32,952 nt of DNA from Candidatus Aphodosoma intestinipullorum (lineage in GTDB: Bacteria > Bacteroidota > Bacteroidia > Bacteroidales > Paludibacteraceae). Under the pieces are notes generated by a model. The model was not told where the DNA came from. It ran no database searches and saw only the letters and a list, made by a program, of their open reading frames with translations. A program made the translations under genes and the position numbers. Numbering within the stretch: the stretch's first letter is position 1; every line of letters begins with the position of its first letter. Where the stretch lies: NCBI GenBank assembly GCA_017694515.1, contig JADIMV010000130.1:1-32952 (forward strand), read 5' to 3'. Below are positions 6,663-14,935 of the stretch, piece after piece.

Positions 6663-7724
6663 ATGGACAAAGAAACCATAATCATCACCGGCGGAGCGGG
6701 CTTCATAGGCTCGCACGTGGTCAGACTTTTTGTGAACAAATATCCGGAGACGCGCATAGTGAATCTCGATGCGCTGACATACGCGGGTAACCTTGAGAAC
6801 CTGACCGACATTGCCGACCGTCCAAATTACTCGTTCGTCAAGGCGGACATCACCGACTACGCGGCCATTACCGAGGTTTTCAGGCAATACAACCCCACGG
6901 GGGTCATACACCTCGCGGCGGAATCGCACGTGGACCGCTCTATCACAGACCCGTTCTCATTCGTGCGTACCAACGTGATGGGTACCTGCAATATGCTCCA
7001 CGCGGCCAAGGAGCTGTGGAAAGGGAACTATGCGGGCAAACGCTTCTATCATGTCTCAACAGACGAGGTGTACGGCGCACTTGAGAAAGACGGCACACTG
7101 TTCACAGAAGAGACGCGCTATGCGCCGCACTCGCCCTATTCGGCCTCGAAAGCATCGTCCGACCATTTCGTCCGCGCATATCACGACACTTACGGACTGC
7201 CGACGGTCATGTCGAACTGCTCCAACAATTACGGTTCGCACCATTTCCCAGAGAAGCTAATTCCGCTCGCCATCAACAACATACGCCACAACCGCCCGAT
7301 ACCCGTCTACGGCAAAGGGGAGAATGTGCGCGACTGGCTCTATGTGGATGACCACGCCCGCGCCATAGACCTCATATTCCACAACGGGCGCGACGGGGAG
7401 ACATATAACATAGGCGGCAACAACGAATGGACTAACATAGACCTCATACGTCTGCTGTGCTCCATCATGGACCGCAAGCTGGGACGGCCTGAGGGGACAT
7501 CGGCGAAGCTCATCACCTTTGTGACTGACCGTGCGGGACACGACTTGCGCTACGCGATAGACTCGTCGAAACTGCAACGCGAACTCGGATGGAGGCCGTC
7601 CGTCACATTCGAGGAGGGACTGGAAAAGACTGTGGACTGGTATCTCGCCAATGAAGAGTGGTCAGACCGCATCATCTCCGGCGCGTATAAGGATTATTAT
7701 GAGAAACAGTACGGAAACAGATAA
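6663..7724 (+). CDS. rfbB: dTDP-glucose 4,6-dehydratase
   Basis: This 353-aa extended SDR enzyme opens ETIIITGGAGFIGSHVVRLF with the GxxGxxG NAD-binding loop. It carries HLAAESHVDRSI, the RfbB signature STDEVYGAL, the catalytic Tyr-Lys pair in YSASKASSDHFVRAYH (about residue 158), NCSNNYG, and GENVRDWLYVDDHA. It converts dTDP-glucose to dTDP-4-keto-6-deoxyglucose in the cytoplasm, the second step towards dTDP-rhamnose and related sugars. rfbA, rfbC and rfbD are not in the window. It is the first gene after the strong promoter and is followed by wza and wzc on the same strand, so a shared exopolysaccharide operon is likely. Confidence 0.95.
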   Translation: MDKETIIITGGAGFIGSHVVRLFVNKYPETRIVNLDALTYAGNLENLTDIADRPNYSFVKADITDYAAITEVFRQYNPTGVIHLAAESHVDRSITDPFSFVRTNVMGTCNMLHAAKELWKGNYAGKRFYHVSTDEVYGALEKDGTLFTEETRYAPHSPYSASKASSDHFVRAYHDTYGLPTVMSNCSNNYGSHHFPEKLIPLAINNIRHNRPIPVYGKGENVRDWLYVDDHARAIDLIFHNGRDGETYNIGGNNEWTNIDLIRLLCSIMDRKLGRPEGTSAKLITFVTDRAGHDLRYAIDSSKLQRELGWRPSVTFEEGLEKTVDWYLANEEWSDRIISGAYKDYYEKQYGNR

Positions 7725-7743
7725 AGCTCCCCATCTCACAGCA

Positions 7744-7761
7744 GGCGGACGACGTTCCGCC
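7744..7761. other. Small hairpin between rfbB and wza
   Basis: GGCGGA and TCCGCC flank a 6-nt loop in the 105-bp gap after rfbB. No T run follows on the plus strand, so it may be a weak attenuator or processing site rather than a full terminator. Confidence 0.3.
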
Positions 7762-7829
7762 CGCCACTTAAAGTGAGACCACAAGAAATGCAACCATTCA
7801 TTATGTACTTTAACACTACCAGAACCAAT

Positions 7830-8621
7830 ATGAAGTTTTTTGTTAAGCTGCTGTGCCTGCCGCTAATCGCCGTTCTGACGGGATGCTCGATGGCACGTGA
7901 CATTCCTTATTTCAAGGGTCTCCAGTCATCGGAAGATGCGGTGGGAGTCGTACAGCACGAAGCGCGCATTTGCCCTGACGATATGCTTTCCATAATCGTG
8001 TCGGGGATAGACCCGCTGGCTGTCGCACCGTTCAACCTTCCGGTTGTCGCGTATCAGTCGCCCGGCTCAGAGAACATCTACTCCACTCCCTCTTTCCAGC
8101 CATATCTCGTTGACAAGGAGGGATATATAGATTTCCCTGTGATAGGAAAAATGAAGCTCGGCGGACTGCTGAAGTCCGAGGCCATAGCCTATATCAAAAA
8201 GCAACTGGAACCGTATCTGAAAGACCCCATCATCACCATACAGTTCATGAGCTATAAGGTGACAGTGCTCGGCGAAGTTGCCCGGCCTAACACATATACC
8301 ATCAACACGGAGCGCGTATCGATACTCGAGGCTCTCGGGCGTGCGGGCGACCTCACCATCTACGGCCGCCGCGACAATGTGCTGCTCATCAGAGAGAAAG
8401 AAGGGGGAGTGAAGGAATATGTGCGCATCAACCTGAACGACACGGACATACTGACATCGGAATATTACTATTTGCAGCAGAACGATGTGATTTATGTCGA
8501 GGCGAACAAGACCAAGGTCACATCGGCATCATCGACAAACGTTTCGCTCTACCTAAGTGCCCTGTCGACTCTGGCGTCGATGGCGACAGTGATAGTTTCC
8601 ATAGTTGTCAATGCAAAATAA
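7830..8621 (+). CDS. wza: Polysaccharide export outer-membrane lipoprotein (Wza/BexD family)
   Basis: From the ATG at 7830 the protein is 263 aa and begins MKFFVKLLCLPLIAVLTGC, a lipoprotein signal with its lipid-modified Cys at residue 19. The track start at 7773 would bury this signal behind 19 extra residues, so 7830 is preferred. The Poly_export domain (about residues 45-135, ICPDDMLSIIVSGIDPLAV through FPVIGKMKLGG) is followed by an SLBB domain (VTVLGEVARPNTYTI, about 145-230) and a hydrophobic C-terminal segment LYLSALSTLASMATVIVSIVV. The family forms the outer-membrane channel for capsule or exopolysaccharide export. wzc follows directly, as is usual. Confidence 0.93.
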   Translation: MKFFVKLLCLPLIAVLTGCSMARDIPYFKGLQSSEDAVGVVQHEARICPDDMLSIIVSGIDPLAVAPFNLPVVAYQSPGSENIYSTPSFQPYLVDKEGYIDFPVIGKMKLGGLLKSEAIAYIKKQLEPYLKDPIITIQFMSYKVTVLGEVARPNTYTINTERVSILEALGRAGDLTIYGRRDNVLLIREKEGGVKEYVRINLNDTDILTSEYYYLQQNDVIYVEANKTKVTSASSTNVSLYLSALSTLASMATVIVSIVVNAK

Positions 8622-8717
8622 ACTACAAACCGTGGAGTTATGACCCGCTCACGCCAGAGAATGGAAGACAGGCATGCCCCGAATGAAATTAAATGGATAA
8701 ATTGACATAGAGAAGTT

Positions 8718-11108
8718 ATGCAGACCGGCAATAATAATCACCCACATCCGAAAAACAACACAAGACAGGAGAACAATATAGACGAGATAGACATACGCGA
8801 GCTGCTGATGAAGATGCTGCGGAAGTGGTATGTCTTTGTAGCCGCATTCATAGTGTGCGTATCGCTTGCGGTGCTATATATCATAATCACCCCGTCCGAA
8901 TACAGCACAACATCGTCCATGCTTGTGCGTTCGGACAATACGATGGGCTTCCTGTCGTCATCGCTTTCCGGGCCGGCATCGTCACTGTTAGACCAAGCCA
9001 AGGCCGTGGACGATGAGATGGAAATCATGCGCTCCAAAACCATACTCGGAGAAATGATTGACAGGCTCGACCTCCACACGGACATATTCTATAAGAAACA
9101 GTTCGGCGTATACAGGGAACTTTACCACAATTCTCCATTACAGATTATACATCCGGAAGGGTATCTTTCTTCAATGAGAGGAGTTCTGGAAATAAAGGCT
9201 GCCAAGAAGAAAAAAGGCGGGTGGAAATTTGAATTCAAGCACACATACCTCAGCGAAGAGACAGAATATGAATGCGAAACCGACAACCTTTCCTCTCCAG
9301 TAGAAACGCCGTGGGGAAAGTTCGCATTCGTGGAACATCCCGAATATATAGACCCTGACTATCAGAACTATAAGCTGAAGTTTATCACGCGCACACGTAA
9401 GAGCAACATCGAGCGTTACGCCGAACTCATCACCGTCGCGCTCACGAACAAGAAGACCAACGTGATGACCATCAGCATGACAGGTGAGAACGCAACCAAG
9501 TCGGAAGCCATAATAAACACTATGGTTGAACTTTACGAACTTGACGCATTGAAGGACAAGAACGAGACCGCAGTGAAGATGACGGATTTCATCACTCGCC
9601 GTCTTGTGCTACTCGAAGAGGAACTTAGCGTAGTGGAACAGAAAGTCGAGGAATACCGGACAAAAAATAACCTCGCTGACCTGTCCGCACAGTCGAAAGC
9701 AGTCATAGAATCAGTGTCCGACTATGACAAACAGGTGACTCTCATCGACCTTCAGTACACGCTTGTCTCTGACATAGAGAACTATGTTATCAACTCGAAA
9801 GAAGGCGACCTGCTGCCGAGCAATACGGGCGTCGAAGACCAGACACTCGCGAACCTTATCGTTTCATACAACAATCAGGTGCTTGAATACCAGCGGATAA
9901 CACGTTCGACCAACGAGTCAAACCCATACGTCTCACAACTCAAGACAAAAATAGAACTCACACGCAAGAACATCATACAGACCATCGTTAACGTGAAAAA
10001 AGGGCTTGCCCTCCAGAAGCAGGATCTGCAAGGCAAGAACCGCGAAATCGAGGTCAAGATATCCTCTGTGCCGAAAATAGAACGCGAATATGTGGAGATA
10101 GCCCGTGAACAGGAGGTGAAACGCGCGCTCTATGTCTTCCTTTTGCAGAAACGCGAAGAGGCACAGCTCTCACTTGCATCGGCCACCAATTCTACCAAGG
10201 TCATCGATGAGGCATATACGGCAGAAAAGCCAGTAGCCCCGCGCAAAAAACTGATACTGCTCGCAGCCGGGATGCTCGGCCTACTGTTCGGATGCGGATA
10301 TCTGTATATTTTTGAACTTATAAACAACAAGGTTACAGACAAGAAGATGCTCAGGCAGCTCACGTCGCTGCCTGTGATAGGCATGATTCCTCAGGCAAAG
10401 ACCAACGGAGAGCACGTTGTAGTGAAACACGGGCAAATATCGTCAGAAGCCGAGGCATTCAAGCTGGTGAGGGCAAACATAAAGTTCCTCTTCAAGAAAC
10501 CCGAGGATAATGTGCTGATGATTACATCGAGCATATCGGGAGAGGGCAAGTCATTCTTTGCGGTCAATTTAGCGGCCTCTTTGGCTCTGCTCAACAAGAA
10601 AGTCGCACTCATCGGGCTCGACATCCGCAAACCGATGCTTAAGAAATATATGGAAGTAAAGGGACGCTACGGTGTAGTCGACTATCTCGTCGACCCCTCC
10701 ATGACTCCGCAGGATATATGTGAGAAGTACAAGGACATAGCAGACCTCGATATCTATATATCGGGCACTATACCTCCCGACCCCACGGAGCTACTGACGC
10801 ATCCGCGCCTGAAAGAGCTCATGTCGTGGCTGCGCGGCAACTATGACTACGTCATCATTGACTCCGCCCCAGTAAGTCTCGTGGCCGACTCACTTATAAT
10901 AGACCCGCTGGCCGATGCCGTGATATATGTGAGCCGCTGCGGCGTAACTCCGAAAGAGTATATATACAATCTTAATGAACTTGTGAACGATGGCCGTCTG
11001 AACAATGTATCGATAGTGCTTAACGGCGTCAAGAAATCGAACCTGTACGGCTATGGTTACGGATATTACTATACCAACCCTTCAGGTAATAAACACCCGA
11101 AAAAATAA
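8718..11108 (+). CDS. wzc: Polysaccharide copolymerase/tyrosine autokinase (Wzc/BY-kinase)
   Basis: This 796-aa inner-membrane protein has a Wzz domain with TM1 at about 36-58 (WYVFVAAFIVCVSLAVLYIII), a long periplasmic coiled-coil region (about 270-480, with a GNVR-like VPKIEREYVEIAREQEVKRALYVFLL segment), TM2 at about 508-528 (LILLAAGMLGLLFGCGYLYIF) and a cytoplasmic BY-kinase domain. Walker A is SSISGEGKSFF (about 603), Walker A' is IGLDIRKP, and Walker B is YVIIDSAP. The tail is tyrosine-rich (YGYGYGYYYTN), the expected autophosphorylation cluster. The family controls chain length and export together with Wza. A strong terminator follows. Confidence 0.94.
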   Translation: MQTGNNNHPHPKNNTRQENNIDEIDIRELLMKMLRKWYVFVAAFIVCVSLAVLYIIITPSEYSTTSSMLVRSDNTMGFLSSSLSGPASSLLDQAKAVDDEMEIMRSKTILGEMIDRLDLHTDIFYKKQFGVYRELYHNSPLQIIHPEGYLSSMRGVLEIKAAKKKKGGWKFEFKHTYLSEETEYECETDNLSSPVETPWGKFAFVEHPEYIDPDYQNYKLKFITRTRKSNIERYAELITVALTNKKTNVMTISMTGENATKSEAIINTMVELYELDALKDKNETAVKMTDFITRRLVLLEEELSVVEQKVEEYRTKNNLADLSAQSKAVIESVSDYDKQVTLIDLQYTLVSDIENYVINSKEGDLLPSNTGVEDQTLANLIVSYNNQVLEYQRITRSTNESNPYVSQLKTKIELTRKNIIQTIVNVKKGLALQKQDLQGKNREIEVKISSVPKIEREYVEIAREQEVKRALYVFLLQKREEAQLSLASATNSTKVIDEAYTAEKPVAPRKKLILLAAGMLGLLFGCGYLYIFELINNKVTDKKMLRQLTSLPVIGMIPQAKTNGEHVVVKHGQISSEAEAFKLVRANIKFLFKKPEDNVLMITSSISGEGKSFFAVNLAASLALLNKKVALIGLDIRKPMLKKYMEVKGRYGVVDYLVDPSMTPQDICEKYKDIADLDIYISGTIPPDPTELLTHPRLKELMSWLRGNYDYVIIDSAPVSLVADSLIIDPLADAVIYVSRCGVTPKEYIYNLNELVNDGRLNNVSIVLNGVKKSNLYGYGYGYYYTNPSGNKHPKK

Positions 11109-11118
11109 TGGGCACACC

Positions 11119-11166
11119 ATATAAGCATCGCGGGGAGGCCAGATGACCTCCCCGCGATGCTTATAT
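11119..11166. terminator. Strong hairpin after wzc, shared with the convergent Nudix-like gene
   Basis: ATATAAGCATCGCGGGGAGG is repeated as its exact complement after an 8-nt loop (CCAGATGA), giving a 20-bp perfect stem. It sits 10 bp after the wzc stop and can also serve the Nudix-like gene read from the other side. Confidence 0.85.
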
Positions 11167-11251
11167 TCGGACAAGTTACGGTTTCATCCGTATCCTCATT
11201 ACCTCATCAACAGGCTGAAACATTCCTCTCTGTAAAGGATGCACGACACGC

Positions 11252-11959
11252 TCATTTTCTGCGCTTGGTGTATGTGAAATAGCGCGCCGCCCTGTGCGGC
11301 ACACCGACTTCAGTCTCCGCGAGAACGGAAATACCCTCCATGGCCATGACCCTTTTCTGGAAATTCCTCACATCCGAACGGGTCTGATAGATAGTATCAT
11401 GCAATGTGCGGAGCTGGCTCATTGTGAACTTCTTCGGGAGAAGCTCGAACATCAGCCACGGCTCGAACTTCAACGAACGCCTGATGTTTTCCAGACCTGC
11501 CGCGATAATCTCCTTGTGGTCAAAAGCCAGACGCTCGTTCTTACAGTCCTCTATATTGAGCCACACGACAGATGTCTTCTTCCCCGATACGCTCTTCACC
11601 TTATTATTGAGTTTGATCAAGGCAATGAATGCCACGGTTATAAGTCTGCTGATCTTCAGCCTGTGAATCTTCTCGAGCCAAGGCTCGTCCGCCGCACTGC
11701 TACGCTGTGGCTTGCCGAAAGCCTGAAACTGATGAAGATAGATATTGGTCAACCCCGTGTACTCTTCGAGAATACGGTACGCGGCACTGTCAAGATCCTC
11801 ATCCTGACGTATGATGCTGCCGGGCAGTTTTCTGTTGTTATACACCGTCCCGTCATCTCCGGCCGTATCCGTATCCCTTTCGACAAGAAGCACCTTGAGC
11901 CTCTCCCCGTCAAAGCCGAACACCACACAGTCGACAGAGACCTGCGGATTATATTCCAT
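11252..11959 (-). CDS. Nudix-related transcriptional regulator (NrtR/AraR-like), degenerate Nudix box
   Basis: This 235-aa protein has an N-terminal Nudix fold (about residues 1-140, SVDCVVFGFDGERLKVLLVERD) and a C-terminal winged-helix region (about 165-235, LLPKKFTMSQLRTLHDTIYQTRSDVRNFQKRVMAMEGI). This architecture is shared with NrtR and the Bacteroides arabinose regulator AraR. The Nudix box reads GSIIRQDEDLDSAAYRILEEYTGL. Against GX5EX7REUXEEXGU, the first Gly is Ser, the RE Glu is Ile and one catalytic Glu is Tyr, so hydrolase activity is unlikely. It is probably a ligand-sensing DNA-binding repressor or activator. The ligand is unknown; neighbours suggest a sugar or sugar nucleotide, but that is inference only. 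Confidence 0.85.
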   Translation of the reverse strand: MEYNPQVSVDCVVFGFDGERLKVLLVERDTDTAGDDGTVYNNRKLPGSIIRQDEDLDSAAYRILEEYTGLTNIYLHQFQAFGKPQRSSAADEPWLEKIHRLKISRLITVAFIALIKLNNKVKSVSGKKTSVVWLNIEDCKNERLAFDHKEIIAAGLENIRRSLKFEPWLMFELLPKKFTMSQLRTLHDTIYQTRSDVRNFQKRVMAMEGISVLAETEVGVPHRAARYFTYTKRRK

Positions 11960-12098
11960 AGTTTCTTACCTTAAAAACTGAACACCATGATTATAGCGAC
12001 ATATATACCAAATCGCTCTCTCAGCCGCTACTTCTGCACAAAACGGGGAAACGGGAACACCAAGCGGAAAGCCAGTCCACGACCCATTGCGGCGTATG

Positions 12099-12129
12099 CA
12101 AAGATACAAAGATTATCCGATATACCCAA
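12099..12129 (-). promoter_or_regulatory. Promoter of the Nudix-like regulator gene
   Basis: On the minus strand TATCTTTG (12106-12099) is preceded 20 nt upstream by a TTG (12129-12127). A second, near-match AATCTTTG lies 9 bp away. The predicted leader is about 135 nt. Confidence 0.5.
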
Positions 12130-12167
12130 CAGGACTATACCATTGGCCACACACCCCGACTGCCCGT

Positions 12168-13211
12168 TCACTCGCCGAGCAGCCCTATCGCCTCATTCAG
12201 CGCACTACGGAAAAAATGTCCCGAAGCCATGCGGGCGCATAGGCTCTCCACATTGCGTTTCATGACATCATATTCATCCGCGCCTACTTTCGGGAGCAGG
12301 GTGTCGAGTTCGCGCAAAGAGGCGATGCACAGCCCCACTCCGGCCTCTCTTACGAATGGGGCTAAGGCGGACTCTTCCCAGACGATGACCGGCAAGCCGC
12401 ACCGTATATACAGCGATGTCTTGTGCGGATTGTTATAGCGCAGATACTCGCCCCAATGCCCCGCGCAGCCGTCAAGTGACGAACCGTCCCACACAAGGCC
12501 GAAATGCCCCCGCACAGTCGCGATAAGCTCATCCGAAGCCACAAAGCCGCACGCCCTGATATTAGGCGACTGGATATGCGGTGCAAGCTCACGCGCATCG
12601 CCGTAAAGCTCCAGTCTGTAATTCCGCACATGGGCGGGCATCTCCATGAGGAAACTGTTCTTGCGCGGCGAAAGGCCGCCCGCATAAATCACGGTATATG
12701 GCGCTGGGGGCGTACCCTCCTCCCGCACCGACGAATAAACCGACGGCGACAGATAATCCCAAATGCCGAGCACACAGACCGGACACGCCACGCCCTTCTC
12801 TTTGAGCCATCCGCGCATCGACGGGTTAAGCGCAATGAGGCAGTCGGCCCGCGACAGCCTGCGCACCTCCTGGTCCACCGTCAGCTTGCGGCGGCGGAAC
12901 GAGCCGAGGTCGTGTATCAGCACAACCGTCTGCGCCCCCCTTGCCCGCGCCACTCGGCATACCAGAGAGAAATATTTCTTGAGCGGATACTGCAACACGA
13001 TGATATCCCTCCGCTTGACAGACAGCACAGCCCGCACAATGCCCCACAGGTTAATGGCGAAATGCAACGCCTTGTTGTGGTAATATGTACGCCTGTTCCC
13101 GAGATTGACCGCACCGAGCGACTCCAGTATACACTCCATATCGCTCTTTGCCTTCCCTCCCGCGCTGGAGGTATCCCTGTAATTATGTGAAATATAGCAC
13201 AACCTGCGCAT
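12168..13211 (-). CDS. Galactofuranosyltransferase-like glycosyltransferase
   Basis: From the ATG at 13211 the protein is 347 aa (MRRLCYISHNYRDTSSAGGKAKSD). The track start at 13247 is a TTG with a poor N-terminus, so the ATG is preferred. Recognisable segments are IIVLQYPLKKYFSLVC, VVLIHDLGSFRRRKLTVDQEVRRL, VIYAGGLSPRKNSFL and FGLVWDGSSLDGC, followed by GEYLRYNNPHKTSLYIRCGLPVIVW. These resemble Bacteroidales proteins annotated as beta-1,6-galactofuranosyltransferases (two-domain GT-B fold). Such enzymes add Galf to O-antigen or capsule chains in the cytoplasm. No UDP-galactopyranose mutase gene is in the window, so the donor is inferred from family alone. It is a lone gene on the minus strand. 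Confidence 0.82.
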   Translation of the reverse strand: MRRLCYISHNYRDTSSAGGKAKSDMECILESLGAVNLGNRRTYYHNKALHFAINLWGIVRAVLSVKRRDIIVLQYPLKKYFSLVCRVARARGAQTVVLIHDLGSFRRRKLTVDQEVRRLSRADCLIALNPSMRGWLKEKGVACPVCVLGIWDYLSPSVYSSVREEGTPPAPYTVIYAGGLSPRKNSFLMEMPAHVRNYRLELYGDARELAPHIQSPNIRACGFVASDELIATVRGHFGLVWDGSSLDGCAGHWGEYLRYNNPHKTSLYIRCGLPVIVWEESALAPFVREAGVGLCIASLRELDTLLPKVGADEYDVMKRNVESLCARMASGHFFRSALNEAIGLLGE

Positions 13212-13353
13212 AAGAAAACCTGTTTTCCGTCCGGGCGGCGCAATCAATCCGTCCCGTCAGTTCATAAAACCAAGATAGCCGGAAGCAAGTGCAGTGGCGG
13301 TCGGTCCGTTCGGTTTGCCACAGCCCGACCGCTCCCCCGCCTTCGCGGCAACG

Positions 13354-13361
13354 CAAAGATA
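13354..13361 (-). promoter_or_regulatory. -7 element upstream of the galactofuranosyltransferase-like gene
   Basis: On the minus strand this is TATCTTTG, matching TAnnTTTG, about 140 bp before the ATG at 13211. No clear -33 box was seen. Confidence 0.45.
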
Positions 13362-13449
13362 ATCCTTTTTCGCGGGATATGCCGATTGTTCCACAGGAAA
13401 AAACAAGCCTGCATAACCTCCCACTCACAGCGTCCTTGTTTGCAAATTA

Positions 13450-13501
13450 AGGTTAAAAACACGTACTCTCGACCTATCTTCAGGCTAACTTCCCCCTATG
13501 C
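13450..13501 (-). repeat. Dispersed repeat copy B (upstream of the glycosyltransferase gene)
   Basis: Read on the minus strand it runs from GCATAGGGGGA through AGTTAGCCTGAAGATAGGT to CGAGAGTACGTGTTTTTAAC. The last 22 bp are identical to 6173-6194 and the first 11 bp to 6109-6119. It lies upstream of, and in the same orientation as, the glycosyltransferase gene, just as copy A does for rfbB. Confidence 0.7.
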
Positions 13502-13588
13502 ATCGCACACTCTCGACAGATGCAACCTTATGCTCCGTTGTACCTTTCTCCCAAAACCCATATACAGCCATCATTTAACCTGAAACCT

Positions 13589-13620
13589 TTTGCCGTTATC
13601 CATAAAACATTGTAATTTTG
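13589..13620 (+). promoter_or_regulatory. Promoter of panCD
   Basis: TTTG at 13589-13592 is followed after 20 nt by TAATTTTG at 13613-13620. The ATG of panC is at 13647, giving a short leader of about 20 nt. Confidence 0.65.
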
Positions 13621-13646
13621 CACTCCGTTATGAAAGTCATACACCA

Positions 13647-14498
13647 ATGAACTTATTCACAGAAAGACTGGCACTCCGACAGTATGTCGAAGGACTGAAA
13701 AAAGAAGGGGAAACGATAGGTTTCGTACCCACTATGGGTGCTTTGCACGAAGGGCATCTGCAACTCGTGCGCCGCGCTGTTAGTGAGAACGATGTCTGCA
13801 TAGTCAGCGTCTTCGTCAACCCCACACAATTCAACGACAAAGGCGACCTTGAACGCTACCCGCGCAACATAAAGGCTGACGCGGCACTGCTCGAACAGGC
13901 GGGATGTGCAGCGGCGTTCGCCCCCTCGCCGGAGGAGATGTACTCCGCCGAAGAGATGAACCGCACATTCGAATTTGACTTCGGCGGACTGGACACGGTC
14001 ATGGAAGGTAAATACCGTCCCGGCCATTTCAATGGCGTAGTGCAGGTAGTCAGCAAGCTCTTCTCACTTGTCACGCCCGACAGGGCATATTTCGGGGAAA
14101 AGGACTTTCAGCAGCTTGCCATCATACGCCGCATGGTCAGGCTTATGGGCTTCGGTGTCGAGATAGTCGGCTGCCCCATAGTGCGTGAAGAGAGCGGTCT
14201 CGCCCTGTCGAGCCGCAATGCGCTGCTCACCCCGGAACAGAAAAAACTTGCGGTGAACATATCCGCCGTGCTGAAAGAGAGCACACAGTTCGCGTTGGAA
14301 ACGTCAGTCCGGGAGCTTCACGATGCCGTCATCGCGGCCATCAACCGCCACGATGGACTACAGGTGGAGTATTTCTCCATTGTGGACGGCGACACCCTGC
14401 AAGAGATAAACCGCTGGGACGAGAGCGACTATGTGGTAGGCTGCATAACGGTCTACTGCGGGAAAATCAGGCTGATAGACAACATACGCTATAAATAA
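13647..14498 (+). CDS. panC: Pantothenate synthetase
   Basis: From the ATG at 13647 the protein is 283 aa, the usual family length. The track start at 13590 overlaps the promoter and is rejected. It shows the nucleotidyl-transferase motif [15 protein letters not shown] (HxGH), [34 protein letters not shown] and [13 protein letters not shown]. PanC joins pantoate and beta-alanine with ATP through a pantoyl-adenylate in the cytoplasm, the last step of pantothenate (vitamin B5) synthesis. panD, which makes the beta-alanine, begins 15 bp downstream, so the two form an operon. Identification is secure. Confidence 0.97.
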   Translation: MNLFTERLALRQYVEGLKKEGETIGFVPTMGALHEGHLQLVRRAVSENDVCIVSVFVNPTQFNDKGDLERYPRNIKADAALLEQAGCAAAFAPSPEEMYSAEEMNRTFEFDFGGLDTVMEGKYRPGHFNGVVQVVSKLFSLVTPDRAYFGEKDFQQLAIIRRMVRLMGFGVEIVGCPIVREESGLALSSRNALLTPEQKKLAVNISAVLKESTQFALETSVRELHDAVIAAINRHDGLQVEYFSIVDGDTLQEINRWDESDYVVGCITVYCGKIRLIDNIRYK

Positions 14499-14513
14499 AA
14501 AGGAGACTTCCCA

Positions 14514-14867
14514 ATGTACGTGAATGTCGTAAAAAGCAAGATACACCGCGTGACGGTGACAGAGGCGTGCCTCGACTACATAGGCAGCATCACGATAGAC
14601 GAAGAGCTGATGGACGCGGCCAATATCATCGCGGGCGAGAAGGTACAGATAGTTGACAACAACAACGGCAACCGCTTCGAGACATACGTCATCAAGGGCA
14701 GGCGCGGTTCCGGCGTGATATGTATCAATGGGGCAGCGGCTCATTTGGTATCAGTCGGCGATGTAGTGATTATCATGGCCTACACATGGATGGAGATGGA
14801 CGAGGCGCGCTGCTTCTCCCCATCGGTCATTTTCCCCGACACAGCCACTAACCGCCTCCTTAAATAG
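14514..14867 (+). CDS. panD: Aspartate 1-decarboxylase proenzyme
   Basis: This 117-aa protein contains YIGSITID, where self-cleavage between Gly and Ser (residues 24 and 25) generates the pyruvoyl group used for catalysis. Other family segments are [18 protein letters not shown], the [15 protein letters not shown] active-site loop and GDVVIIMAY. It decarboxylates aspartate to beta-alanine for PanC. An AAGGAG ribosome-binding sequence lies about 10 nt before the ATG, stronger than elsewhere in the window. The gene is second in the panCD operon and is followed by a strong bidirectional terminator. Confidence 0.97.
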   Translation: MYVNVVKSKIHRVTVTEACLDYIGSITIDEELMDAANIIAGEKVQIVDNNNGNRFETYVIKGRRGSGVICINGAAAHLVSVGDVVIIMAYTWMEMDEARCFSPSVIFPDTATNRLLK

Positions 14868-14873
14868 GCGGAT

Positions 14874-14925
14874 TAAAACAGTAGCGGCTATAAACCTTAA
14901 CGGGTTTATAGCCGCTACTGTTTTA
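14874..14925. terminator. Bidirectional terminator between panD and queA-like gene
   Basis: TAAAACAGTAGCGGCTATAAAC is mirrored by its exact complement across a short TTAAC-type loop, a stem of about 23 bp with A and T runs at the ends. It serves two convergent transcription units. Confidence 0.9.
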
Positions 14926-14935
14926 CCTTTCTGCC

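Larger units (their letters stand above)
13212..13646. other. 435-bp divergent intergenic region
   Basis: This region lies between the minus-strand glycosyltransferase gene and plus-strand panC. It holds the glycosyltransferase -7 box, repeat copy B, two copies of ACTCTCGAC (13463-13471 and 13509-13517) and the panC promoter. No gene is supported; the short ORFs here are shadows. Confidence 0.65.

Noticed and set aside
6322-6681. 119-aa plus-strand ORF before rfbB
   Set aside because: It runs through the inverted-repeat element, the rfbB promoter and into the rfbB start; no ribosome-binding site and no protein family are seen.
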